A stretch of DNA of 64,000 nt. Origin: Actinomadura coerulea (GTDB lineage: Bacteria; Actinomycetota; Actinomycetes; Streptosporangiales; Streptosporangiaceae). Shown in pieces: positions 19,307-28,169 of the stretch. The stretch is taken from contig NZ_JACHMQ010000001.1 of assembly GCF_014208105.1 (NCBI RefSeq), forward strand, positions 7,564,001 through 7,628,000. The letters are read 5' to 3'. The notes beneath the pieces were generated by a model. That model saw nothing but the letters and a program-made list of their open reading frames with translations, had not been told where the DNA came from and ran no database searches. The first letter of the stretch is position 1. Every line of letters begins with the position of its first letter. The position numbers and the translations under genes were made by a program.

Positions 19307-19327
19307 TTACTTAGACTGGCTAAGTAA
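19307..19327. promoter_or_regulatory. MarR-type operator palindrome
   Basis: Perfect 8-bp arms TTACTTAG and CTAAGTAA separated by ACTGG, ending 15 bp before the MarR start codon. A further CTTAG just upstream (19296-19300) could be a second half-site. Size and position fit an autoregulatory operator over the promoter of the marR-MFS pair. Confidence 0.8.
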
Positions 19328-19342
19328 TTCCGAGGAGACACC

Positions 19343-19768
19343 GTGACCGCATCCGAACGCGAGCTCGCCGAGCAGCTCAACCGGCGCCTGCGCCACGTGG
19401 TGCTGATGCTGCGGCAGGTCAGCGCCGACCAGCCGATCACCAGCCAGCAGCTGTCCGTGCTCGGCTCCCTGGAGCACGGGCCGCGGCGGATGACCGAGCT
19501 GGCCGCCGAGCACGGCGTCCGGCTGCCGACCATGACGGCGCAGATCAACCGGCTCGAACGCGACGGGCTCGTCGCGCGCGGCCGGAGCGGCGCCGACGCC
19601 CGCGTCGTCACCGCCGGGCTCACCGGGCCGGGACGCGAGCGGCTGGCCGCCGGGCGCGAGCGCCGGATCGGCTTCCTCGCCGAGCGGTTCGCGGAGCTGA
19701 CGGACGGGGAGCGCGCGGCGGTCGCCGCGGCGCTGCCCGCCCTCGACAAGCTCTTCGGCGCACCCTGA
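19343..19768 (+). CDS. MarR family transcriptional regulator
   Basis: 141 residues. Winged helix at about 30-105: QQLSVLGSLEHGPRRMTELA, MTAQINRLERDGLVARG and the wing DARVVTAGLT. Start GTG 19343 after GAGGAGA. The next gene, an MFS pump 20 bp downstream, is the likely regulated partner, with the upstream palindrome as operator. Confidence 0.92.
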   Translation: MTASERELAEQLNRRLRHVVLMLRQVSADQPITSQQLSVLGSLEHGPRRMTELAAEHGVRLPTMTAQINRLERDGLVARGRSGADARVVTAGLTGPGRERLAAGRERRIGFLAERFAELTDGERAAVAAALPALDKLFGAP

Positions 19769-19788
19769 ACCAGCACACGGAGGTACCC

Positions 19789-21183
19789 ATGCACGCGAAG
19801 CCCGCGGCGACCCCGAAGGGCGGCGGCATCCTCAGGCAGCCGACGTCGGTGTGGGCGACCGCCTTCGCCGCGGTCGTCGCCTTCATGGGCATCGGCCTCG
19901 TCGATCCGATCCTGCCCGCGATCGCGAAGAACCTGGACGCCTCGCCGAGCCAGGTGTCCCTGCTGTTCACCAGCTACTTCCTGATCACCGCGGTGGCGAT
20001 GCTCGTCACCGGGTGGGTGTCCAGCCGGATCGGCGGAAAGAGGACGCTGCTGATCGGCCTCGCGCTCGTCGTGGCGTTCGCCGCCCTCGCCGGGACGTCC
20101 GGGACCGTCGGGCAGCTCATCGGCTTCCGCGCCGGCTGGGGCCTCGGCAACGCCCTGTTCGTCGCGACGGCGCTCGCGGTGATCGTTGGCTCGGCCTCCG
20201 GCGGAGCCGGAGGCGATCCGGGGGGTGTGGGGGGTCGTCCCCCCTCGAAGGGCAAGGGCGGAGCCGGAGGCGATCCGGGGGGTGTGGGGGGTCGTCCCCC
20301 CTCGAAGGGCAAGGGCGGAGCCGGAGGCGATCCGGGGGGTGTGGGGGGTCGTCCCCCCTCGAAGGGCAAGCACGGAGCCGAGTCGGCGATCATCCTGTAC
20401 GAGGCGGCGCTCGGCATCGGCATCTCGCTCGGCCCGCTCGCCGGGGCCCTGCTCGGCGACATGAACTGGCGGTTCCCCTTCTTCGGCACCGCCGCGCTCA
20501 TGGCGGTCGGCTTCCTCCTGATCACCACGCTGCTCAGGCCCACGCCGAAGCCCGCCGAGAAGACCCGCCTGAGCGCGCCCATCCGGGCCCTGGCGCACGG
20601 CGGCCTGTCCACCACCGCGTTCACCGCGCTGTTCTACAACTACGCGTTCTTCACCGTCCTGGCCTTCACCCCGTTCGTCCTCGGGATGAGCGCGCACGGC
20701 ATCGGCCTGGTGTTCTTCGGGTGGGGCGTGATGGTCGCGCTGGCGTCGGTGTTCGGCGCCCCCGTGCTGCAGCGGCGCGTCGGGACCGTGCGGGTCATGT
20801 ACCTGGCGCTGGCGCTGCTGATCGTGTTCCAGCTCGGGCTCGCGTTCCTCGGGCACGGCGGGATCGTCGCCTGCACCGTCCTGTCCGGCATCCCGATCGG
20901 GCTGAACAACACCGCGTTCACCGAGGCCGCCATGGAGGTCTCCGACAGCCCGCGGCCCGTCGCGTCCGCCGGGTACAACTTCGTCCGGTGGATGGGCGGC
21001 GCCCTCGCCCCGTACATCGCGACGAAGCTCGCGGAGGAGGTCGACGCGAGCCTGCCCTACCTGGTCGGCGCGGCCTGCTGCGCCGTCGCGATCGGCATCC
21101 TCGTGGTGCGTCGCCGCCACCTGGCGCCGCTGGAGCGGGTCGACATCGACCCCGCCTTCCAGGACGCCCCCGCGGTGGCCTGA
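19789..21183 (+). CDS. MFS drug-efflux-like transporter with an inserted tandem repeat
   Basis: 464 residues, DHA1-like. Starts after GGAGGTACCC. First helices AFAAVVAFMGIGLVDPILPA and LLFTSYFLITAVAMLVTGW (motif A region SSRIGGKRTLL), later helices to CCAVAIGILVVRRRH. The segment after VATALAVIVG should continue with a short loop and then IILYEAALGIGISLGP. Instead 57 extra residues (three identical 19-residue Gly/Pro/Lys units) lie in that loop, between helices 4 and 5. The frame stays open and everything else is intact, so the pump may still fold; whether it is active is unknown. Confidence 0.9.
   Translation: MHAKPAATPKGGGILRQPTSVWATAFAAVVAFMGIGLVDPILPAIAKNLDASPSQVSLLFTSYFLITAVAMLVTGWVSSRIGGKRTLLIGLALVVAFAALAGTSGTVGQLIGFRAGWGLGNALFVATALAVIVGSASGGAGGDPGGVGGRPPSKGKGGAGGDPGGVGGRPPSKGKGGAGGDPGGVGGRPPSKGKHGAESAIILYEAALGIGISLGPLAGALLGDMNWRFPFFGTAALMAVGFLLITTLLRPTPKPAEKTRLSAPIRALAHGGLSTTAFTALFYNYAFFTVLAFTPFVLGMSAHGIGLVFFGWGVMVALASVFGAPVLQRRVGTVRVMYLALALLIVFQLGLAFLGHGGIVACTVLSGIPIGLNNTAFTEAAMEVSDSPRPVASAGYNFVRWMGGALAPYIATKLAEEVDASLPYLVGAACCAVAIGILVVRRRHLAPLERVDIDPAFQDAPAVA
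20200..20370 (+). repeat. Three exact 57-bp tandem repeats inside the MFS gene
   Basis: Units 20200-20256, 20257-20313 and 20314-20370 are identical. Each encodes GGAGGDPGGVGGRPPSKGK and contains a GGGGGG-TCGT-CCCCCC hairpin. The base before the first copy and the start after the last (GGAGCCGAG versus GGAGCCGGAG) suggest slippage from a single copy of a dispersed GC-rich palindromic element. Confidence 0.95.
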
Positions 21184-21192
21184 CCCCCGGCA

Positions 21193-21230
21193 CGGAAGAA
21201 GCCCCCGGGCGCTCCCGGGGGCTTCTTCCG
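21193..21230. terminator. Bidirectional terminator after the MFS gene
   Basis: 17-bp perfect stem, CGGAAGAAGCCCCCGGG (21193-21209) against 21214-21230, with a CGCT-like four-base loop; it serves the MFS gene and the convergent gene at 21260. Confidence 0.88.
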
Positions 21231-21259
21231 TCCTGCCGTACCGCTCGGTCGACGGCCGC

Positions 21260-22210
21260 TCAGTCGAGGCCGTTGAGCTTGGCGATGCGGCGCTCGTACA
21301 TGCGGATGACGTCCTCTCGACCGGCGTGCTTGCGCTCGTACTCGCGCAGGAGCTTCACCTGGTCGGCGGACAGGCCGCGGAGCCGCGCCCGCAACTGCGG
21401 CAGCGTGGCGCTGTCGTAGTCGGGCACCGGCAGATCCGCGGCGATGTGCGCGGCCTCCGCCTGCGCGGCGGGTTTGGCCTCCGGCTTCGGCTCGAAGGCG
21501 GCCTCGTCGGCCTTCTTCCCGGCCTTCGTCTCCGGGGCCTTCTCCGCCGGGGCCTTGCTCTCCGCAGCCGGTGCCGCCTTGGGCTCGGCCGCCTTGGGCT
21601 TGGCCTCGGCCGGCTTGGGCTTGGGCTTGGCGGGCGCGGGTTCGGCGGCCTTCGGGCTCGGGGCGGGCGCGGCCTGCGGCGCGGGCTCCGGCTTCGGCTC
21701 GGACGGCACCGGCTTCGGCGCGGGCTCGGCGACCGGAGCGGCCCCGTTCTCCGCCTTGGCGTGGTGCCTGCCCAGCGCGCCCGGCCTGGCGGGCTTCGGC
21801 GGCGGTCCCGGACGGGCGTGCTTCGGCTTGTGGTCCGGCCCGGCGCCGGGCTTGCCGACCGAGATCTCCCCGGTGGCCGACGACCGCGCGGCGGCCGTCC
21901 TGGTGCGGCGCGCGGGCTCGGGCTCGGGCGCGGGCTCGGCCTCGGGCTCCTCACCGCGGACGCGCTCGGCGACCAGCCCGACGACCTTCCCGGCCGTGTG
22001 CTGGACGTCGTCGCGCAGCCGCAGGGCCACCGGCTTCACACCGCCGCCTTCGGTGATCTCCTTGTAGTCCCTGGTCATCCGGTCGCTGAGCAGCAGTGCA
22101 CGGCCGACGCCGAACATGGCCAGCCGGACGGCGTGCAGCGGGAGATCCCGGACCTGCTCGCCCACCGTTTCGCGGACCTGCTCAGTGAGGCGGCGCGGCG
22201 ATTTCCTCAT
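21260..22210 (-). CDS. Probable lipid-droplet-associated-type protein, Pro/Ala/Lys-rich
   Basis: 316 residues from ATG 22210 (AGGAAGAGGAA upstream); the open frame allows 329. N-terminal 75 residues contain a hydrophobic/amphipathic stretch (LPLHAVRLAMFGVGRALLLS). The middle (about 95-260) is a low-complexity Pro/Ala/Lys/Glu region with many PKP and EPA motifs. The last 55 residues form a distinct helical domain (PVPDYDSATLPQLRARL, then RMYERRIAKL). That end resembles proteins called lipid-droplet-associated in actinomycetes, but the assignment rests on memory of a sequence pattern, not a search. It is divergent from ispH. Confidence 0.6.
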   Translation of the reverse strand: MRKSPRRLTEQVRETVGEQVRDLPLHAVRLAMFGVGRALLLSDRMTRDYKEITEGGGVKPVALRLRDDVQHTAGKVVGLVAERVRGEEPEAEPAPEPEPARRTRTAAARSSATGEISVGKPGAGPDHKPKHARPGPPPKPARPGALGRHHAKAENGAAPVAEPAPKPVPSEPKPEPAPQAAPAPSPKAAEPAPAKPKPKPAEAKPKAAEPKAAPAAESKAPAEKAPETKAGKKADEAAFEPKPEAKPAAQAEAAHIAADLPVPDYDSATLPQLRARLRGLSADQVKLLREYERKHAGREDVIRMYERRIAKLNGLD

Positions 22211-22337
22211 CGGACGTTCCTCTTCCTGCCTCGTCTCCGTCCCCCTCACTCTGCCCCATCGGTGCGACCCTGGTCACGCGGGGTGAATGGAATTCTGGCA
22301 AAGCGTGCCGTGGAGTCCGTCACAGCCGGGCTCCTCG

Positions 22338-22343
22338 TACGAT
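22338..22343 (+). promoter_or_regulatory. -10 element of leaderless ispH
   Basis: TACGAT, six bases before ATG 22350. Confidence 0.5.
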
Positions 22344-22349
22344 GGACCC

Positions 22350-23312
22350 ATGACCTCCACCCAGCGCCGTGTCCTGCTCGCCAAGCCGCGTGGTTACTGC
22401 GCGGGCGTCGACCGGGCCGTCCAAGCGGTCGAGATCGCCCTGGAGAAGTACGGGGCCCCGATCTACGTCCGCAAGCAGATCGTCCACAACGTGCACGTCG
22501 TGAAGACGCTGGAGGAGCGTGGCGCGATCTTCGTGGACGAGACCGAGGAGGTCCCCGAGGGCTCCATCGTGGTGTTCTCCGCCCACGGCGTGGCGCCCGT
22601 CGTCCACGAGGAGGCGAGGGGCCTGTCCCTGCGCACCATCGACGCGACGTGCCCGCTGGTGACCAAGGTCCACAAGGAGGCCGTCCGGTTCGCCGCCGAC
22701 GACTACGACATCCTGCTGATCGGCCACGAGGGCCACGAGGAGGTCATCGGCACCACCGGCGAGGCCCCCGACCACATCCACCTCGTGGACGGCCCCGACG
22801 ACGTCGCCAACGTGACCGTCCGCGACCCCGAGAAGGTGGCGTGGCTGTCGCAGACCACGCTGTCGGTCGACGAGACCGTCGCCACCGTCGAGAAGCTCCG
22901 CGAGCGGTTCCCCAACCTGATGGACCCCCCGTCCGACGACATCTGCTACGCCACCCAGAACCGGCAGGTCGCGGTGAAGGAGATGGCGGCGGAGGCGCAG
23001 CTCGTCATCGTCGTGGGGTCGACCAACTCCTCCAACTCCGTCCGCCTGGTCGAGGTCGCCAAGGAGCACGGCGCCGACGCCTCCTACCTCGTCGACTACG
23101 CCGAGCAGATCGACCCGGCCTGGCTGGAGGGCGTCGCCACGGTGGGCGTCACGAGCGGCGCGTCCGTCCCGGACGAGCTGGTCCAGGAGGTCCTCGCCTG
23201 GCTCGCCGAGCGCGGCTACGGCGAGGCCGAGGAGATCGAGTCCGTCGAGGAGAGGATGCGCTTCTCCCTGCCGAAGGAGCTCCGCAAGGACCTGCGCATC
23301 ACGCCCGTCTAG
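22350..23312 (+). CDS. ispH: 4-hydroxy-3-methylbut-2-enyl diphosphate reductase
   Basis: Last step of the MEP isoprenoid pathway, giving IPP and DMAPP with a 4Fe-4S enzyme; it supplies the substrates of the prenyltransferase at the window start. Seen: the three conserved Cys regions ([35 protein letters not shown]), plus [24 protein letters not shown] and GSTNSSNS. 320 residues. The first methionine in the homologous region is the one close to TACGAT, so translation is probably leaderless; the longer open frame upstream is not needed. Its stop shares CTAG with the convergent gene. Confidence 0.96.
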   Translation: MTSTQRRVLLAKPRGYCAGVDRAVQAVEIALEKYGAPIYVRKQIVHNVHVVKTLEERGAIFVDETEEVPEGSIVVFSAHGVAPVVHEEARGLSLRTIDATCPLVTKVHKEAVRFAADDYDILLIGHEGHEEVIGTTGEAPDHIHLVDGPDDVANVTVRDPEKVAWLSQTTLSVDETVATVEKLRERFPNLMDPPSDDICYATQNRQVAVKEMAAEAQLVIVVGSTNSSNSVRLVEVAKEHGADASYLVDYAEQIDPAWLEGVATVGVTSGASVPDELVQEVLAWLAERGYGEAEEIESVEERMRFSLPKELRKDLRITPV

Positions 23313-23923
23313 TCCGCCGCCCCGGAGGGCGGCCGGTCGCTGCGGGCGTGGCGGCCCTCCTTGGGCGTGCCGGGGGACTCGTCCCACCGGACGGGGTTCT
23401 CGTTCTCGTCCTTCTCGAAGAGGCGGACCCCGACCAGCTTGTCGCGCAGTTCCCGGGCGTTCGTCAGGACGCCGCGCGCCAGGCAGATCACGACCACGAG
23501 CAGCGTGCCGAAGAACAGCCACGGCGCGGTGGCCGCGAGCGCGGTGAAGACGCCCACCGTGACGCCGCGCAGCAGCGAGCCGTCGCCGAGCGTGGTGACG
23601 AACACGACCGTGAGCGTGGCGGCGAGGAACACCAGCGGCGGGCTGACGACGAGCGTGAGCAGGTCGGCGGGACGGGTCGCGAACGCGGCGAGCGCGCAGC
23701 CGATCGCGAACCCGGCGCCGGCGAGCAGCGGCACGCCGAACCAGCGCGACAGCAGCCCGCACAGCACCCCGGCGGCGAACATGACCACGATGCCGCCGCG
23801 CCCGGTGAGCGTGATCGGGCCGGCCGACTCCGAGCGGGGCGGACCGCCGCGCCGGCGCCGCGCCGGGCCCTCCGGGGACGCCGAGGAACCGCCCGGCGCG
23901 TCGCGTACCGTCGATGAACTCAT
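23309..23923 (-). CDS. DUF6542-type membrane protein
   Basis: 204 residues: Arg/Pro/Gly-rich cytoplasmic start, then about four to five hydrophobic segments ([55 protein letters not shown] and [20 protein letters not shown]), with a charged C-terminal tail. Function unknown; the family is found near ispH and xseA in actinomycetes. ATG 23923 overlaps the RmuC stop (ATGA), with GAGGTGG upstream, so it is coupled to rmuC. Confidence 0.8.
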   Translation of the reverse strand: MSSSTVRDAPGGSSASPEGPARRRRGGPPRSESAGPITLTGRGGIVVMFAAGVLCGLLSRWFGVPLLAGAGFAIGCALAAFATRPADLLTLVVSPPLVFLAATLTVVFVTTLGDGSLLRGVTVGVFTALAATAPWLFFGTLLVVVICLARGVLTNARELRDKLVGVRLFEKDENENPVRWDESPGTPKEGRHARSDRPPSGAAD

Positions 23924-25305
23924 CGCCACCTCTTCCCCGTGGGAGGCGGACCTCCCACACGCCCCGGCCCGCTCCGCTCCCGGACGTCGCGCGGATCGCC
24001 CTGCTCGGGGACGCGCCCGCCGAGACCCGCCGCTCCCGCGGCGGGACCGGACCGGGAGCGGTCCCGATCAGGCAGATGGTCCTCGTCGTCGAGAAGTTCG
24101 TCGTATGCGGTCAGTTCGGCCGCGGACAGAGCGCGGGGGCTCTCCTCGACAGGATGGGGGCTTTCCAGGCCGTCGTCCACTACTCCGAGTTCGTTCAGCT
24201 TGCGTGCACTGACCAGAACGCGTGTCTCCAGGGACCCGACCGTCCGGTTGTAGGTCTTGACGGCGCCGGTCAGCGCGCGGCCGAGTTCGTCGACGTGCTG
24301 CCCCATCGTGCCCAGCCGCTCGTACAGCTCCTTGCCCAGTTCGAAGACCGCGCGGGCGTTGCGCGAGAGGGCGGCCTGCTGCCACGCGTAGGACGCCGTC
24401 CGCAGCATCGTGATGAGGGTGGTCGGCGTGGCGATGTGCACGCGCCGCCTCATCGCGTACTCCAGCAGGCCGGGGTCGCGGTCGAGGGCGGGCGCCAGGA
24501 ACGCCTCGCCCGGGATGAACAGCACGACGAACTCCGGCGCCGGGCTGAACGCCTGCCAGTACGACTTGGCCGACAGGCGGTCGACATGGTCGCGCAGGTG
24601 CCGCGCGTGGGCGTCCAGCCGCACCGGGTCGCCGCTCTCCGCCGCCTGGAGGTAGGCCGCCAGCGAGACCTTGGAGTCGACCACGATGCTCTTGCCCCCG
24701 GCCAGCCGCACCACCATATCGGGACGGACCGTGCCGTCGGCCGTGACCGAGCTCGCCTGCTCGTCGAAGTCGCAATGGTGCGCCATGCCCGCCAGCTCCA
24801 CGACGCGGCGGAGCTGGAGCTCGCCCCAGCGCCCCCTGGCCTCGGGGCGCTGCAGCGCCCGCACGAGCGACTGCGTCTCACGCCGGAGCTGGTCGGAGCT
24901 CTGCCGGACGAAGTCGACCTGCTTGGCCAGCATGGCGTGTGATTCGCGGCGGCCCGTCTCCACCTCGCGGAGCTGCTCCTCCACCTTGGCGAGCGTCTCC
25001 TTGAGCGGCGCGACCAGGTGCTCGACGGCCTGCTGCCGCCGCTGCAGGTCTCCCGCCGCCTCGGCCCCGGCCGCCTTCAGGCGGGCGTCGGCCAGCTCCA
25101 GGAAGCGCTGGTTGCTGGCGTCGAGGGCCTTGGCCGACAGGTTCTCGAAGTGCTCGGCCATCCGGCCCTCGGCGTAGGCGAGCTTCTCCTCGGCCGCGCG
25201 TGCCCGCGCGATCAGCGCCCCCTGCCTGCCCGTCGCGAGCGCGTACCCGGCGACGGCGCCGAAGACGGCGCCGACGAGGAGTCCGGCGAACAGCGCGAGG
25301 TCCAT
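23920..25305 (-). CDS. rmuC: DNA recombination protein RmuC
   Basis: 461 residues. N-terminal membrane anchor (LALFAGLLVGAVFGAVAGYAL), a coiled-coil region (about 35-155), then the RmuC nuclease-like domain with GRWGELQLRRVVELAGM, DMVVRLAGGKSIVVDSKVSL and PGEAFLAPAL. RmuC limits DNA inversions at short repeats and is linked to restriction-endonuclease-like folds. The charged C-terminal 60 residues are low complexity. Start ATG 25305 is chosen because homology begins there; the frame is open for 496 more codons by chance. Confidence 0.93.
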   Translation of the reverse strand: MDLALFAGLLVGAVFGAVAGYALATGRQGALIARARAAEEKLAYAEGRMAEHFENLSAKALDASNQRFLELADARLKAAGAEAAGDLQRRQQAVEHLVAPLKETLAKVEEQLREVETGRRESHAMLAKQVDFVRQSSDQLRRETQSLVRALQRPEARGRWGELQLRRVVELAGMAHHCDFDEQASSVTADGTVRPDMVVRLAGGKSIVVDSKVSLAAYLQAAESGDPVRLDAHARHLRDHVDRLSAKSYWQAFSPAPEFVVLFIPGEAFLAPALDRDPGLLEYAMRRRVHIATPTTLITMLRTASYAWQQAALSRNARAVFELGKELYERLGTMGQHVDELGRALTGAVKTYNRTVGSLETRVLVSARKLNELGVVDDGLESPHPVEESPRALSAAELTAYDELLDDEDHLPDRDRSRSGPAAGAAGLGGRVPEQGDPRDVRERSGPGRVGGPPPTGKRWR

Positions 25306-25444
25306 CCGCTCATCGTGACAGCGCGTCCGCGATCGGCGACCGCGACGCGCCGGGAGGCCCCGCGTCACCGGACATTTGGCCCAGTGTTCACCGGAGGGAG
25401 GCCGCACGGAGGTTCCGGGCAGCCCGAGGGGTCCGCGGGCGCCA

Positions 25445-25450
25445 TAAGCT
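25445..25450 (+). promoter_or_regulatory. -10 element of leaderless ychF
   Basis: TAAGCT, eight bases before GTG 25459; no ribosome site. Confidence 0.45.
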
Positions 25451-25458
25451 TGACGGCC

Positions 25459-26550
<1,092 letters not shown>

Positions 26551-26938
26551 CGGGCGCCCGGCCGCCGTGACCTGTGTGATTTTGGCGACAGCGGAGGGCC
26601 GCGCGGCCGGCGCGCCCGATGGACCGGGTGTTTTAGTGCATGGTGTCGTATTTTCGCCATTATGTCGGCTGTTATTTCGGACCGGATCGCCGGGCGCCGT
26701 CGCCATCCCGTGACCAAGTGACTTCGAAGGCGTCACGCTTGTCCCTCGACGGGGCTTGCGCGCCGTTCGGAGCCCTGGATAGGGGAACATCACCGTTTGG
26801 CAATCTTCCCCGTTCCTGCTGAGGTGGATTGCATTATCCGCAACCGCGTGCCGGGGCTGTGTTTCGCTGGGATGCGCTGGAACAATTGACGCCCGTGGTT
26901 ACCCTGGGCCCGAGGTGGGTTCGGAAAAGCCACCGGAC
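26551..26938 (+). other. Intergenic region before secretion locus 1
   Basis: About 390 bp with no gene seen. The stretch 26625-26690 is clearly richer in A and T than the surroundings. TTGACG occurs at 26885-26890 and TACCCT at 26900-26905, but they do not form a normally spaced promoter. No tRNA, attachment-site repeat or integrase remnant was found that would mark a mobile-element boundary. Confidence 0.4.
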
Positions 26939-28009
26939 ATGACCAGGCAACAGGACCGCGCCGACCGGGGGCGAGGCGCGAGCGGAGGCAGGATGGCTCG
27001 CAGGTCGGCCGTGGGACGCGGCCGTGACACCGCCGTAGTCGAGGAGACCGCGGCGCCCGGCCGGGCGCTCGCGTCGTCCGCCGACCCGTGGGACCTGCCC
27101 GAGCGCGGCCGCGGACGACCGGGCGGCGGCTCGCGCGGCGGCGGCCGCTGGGGCGGATCCGGCGGGCGCTGGTGGGTCTGGGTCGGCCGCGCCGTGCTGT
27201 GGGCCCTGATCATCGTGATCCTCGTCAACGGCGTCCGCGCCCCGTTCGAGCGCTTCACCTCCGACGACACGCCGAGCGGCGGCGCCACCGCGTCCAAGAC
27301 CCCGAAGAACGCGGGCTTCCCCACCAGCGCCGCGGGCGCGTTCGCCCTCCAGTTCGCCAACGTCTACCTCAACTTCGACCAGAAGACCGCGCCCGCCCGC
27401 GAAGCGCAGCTTCGGTCCTTCCTGCCCGACGGCGCCGACGCCCAGTACGGCTGGAACGGCGTCGGCAAGATGCAGGTGCAGTCCGTCCAGGTCGCGGGCG
27501 TCGACGCCCGCGACGCCAGCAACGCCACCGTGACGCTCCTGGCCCGCACCACCGACCGCTGGCTCCGCCTGACCGTCCCGGTGTACGCCGACCGGAGCGG
27601 CTCGCTGGTCGTCTCGGCCCGTCCCGCCCTGCTTCCCCCTCCGGCCAAGGCGCAGCTGCCCCAGGACGGAATCCAGGACCGCGACACCTCCCTCGAAACC
27701 GAGCTCCAGCCCTTCCTCGGCACCTTCTTCCAGGAGTACGCGAACGGCAACCAGGCGGCACTGTCCCGCTTCTCCAACGGGACGACCATCGCGGGCCTGG
27801 CCAAGACCGTGGTCTTCGTCCAGGTCAAGGAGGTCGTCGCGCCGAAGGGCCCCGAGGGCTCGCGCACCGTCACCGCGACCGTGGTGTGGCAGCCCGCCGG
27901 GGGCGGCGGCGGTGAGCTCGAACAGAGCTACCAGCTCGCGATGGTGAAGAAGGGGACGACCTGGCTCGTCCAGGACATCCGTGGTACCACGCAACCGGAC
28001 GCATCATGA
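26939..28009 (+). CDS. TcpC-like conjugal transfer protein (VirB8 fold)
   Basis: About 356 residues. A disordered Arg/Gly-rich cytoplasmic start, one membrane helix (VGRAVLWALIIVILVNGV), then an external region with two similar alpha/beta units (about 120-215 and 245-350; FALQFANVYLNFD and LGTFFQEYANGNQAALS are equivalent positions). That layout is the TcpC family, the VirB8-like bitopic scaffold of Gram-positive conjugation machines. First gene of secretion locus 1. Start is uncertain among GTG 26915, ATG 26939 and ATG 26993; the last has GGAGG close by. Confidence 0.8.
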   Translation: MTRQQDRADRGRGASGGRMARRSAVGRGRDTAVVEETAAPGRALASSADPWDLPERGRGRPGGGSRGGGRWGGSGGRWWVWVGRAVLWALIIVILVNGVRAPFERFTSDDTPSGGATASKTPKNAGFPTSAAGAFALQFANVYLNFDQKTAPAREAQLRSFLPDGADAQYGWNGVGKMQVQSVQVAGVDARDASNATVTLLARTTDRWLRLTVPVYADRSGSLVVSARPALLPPPAKAQLPQDGIQDRDTSLETELQPFLGTFFQEYANGNQAALSRFSNGTTIAGLAKTVVFVQVKEVVAPKGPEGSRTVTATVVWQPAGGGGGELEQSYQLAMVKKGTTWLVQDIRGTTQPDAS

Positions 28010-28080
28010 GAGGCCGCGAAGTGATCACCACGATCGGAGGGGTCCTCCACGTACCGGACATCATCGAGACCACGGCCTAG
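28006..28080 (+). CDS. 24-residue mini-ORF coupled to the TcpC-like gene
   Basis: ATG at 28006 overlaps the TcpC-like stop (ATGA) and reads MRGREVITTIGGVLHVPDII followed by four residues to a TAG at 28078-28080. It is mildly hydrophobic in the middle and has no signal. The junction is the same kind seen at four other places in this operon, which favours real translation; the short length is against. It is separated by 89 bp from the TcpE-like gene. I do not recognise it. Confidence 0.45.
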   Translation: MRGREVITTIGGVLHVPDIIETTA

Positions 28081-28169
28081 GCGACCGCCAAGGCCCTAGG
28101 CGTGGACGCCGGACCTCGGGCGGAGGTCGGCAGGCGGCACGGTGCTCGCGCAGTTAGGGGAGTAGGGGC

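Noticed and set aside
20186-20624. Pro-rich proteins from other frames over the triple repeat
   Set aside because: They arise from translating the repeat in other frames and have no start or ribosome site.
26551-26938. Attachment site of an integrative element
   Set aside because: No tRNA, direct-repeat partner or integrase gene was found.
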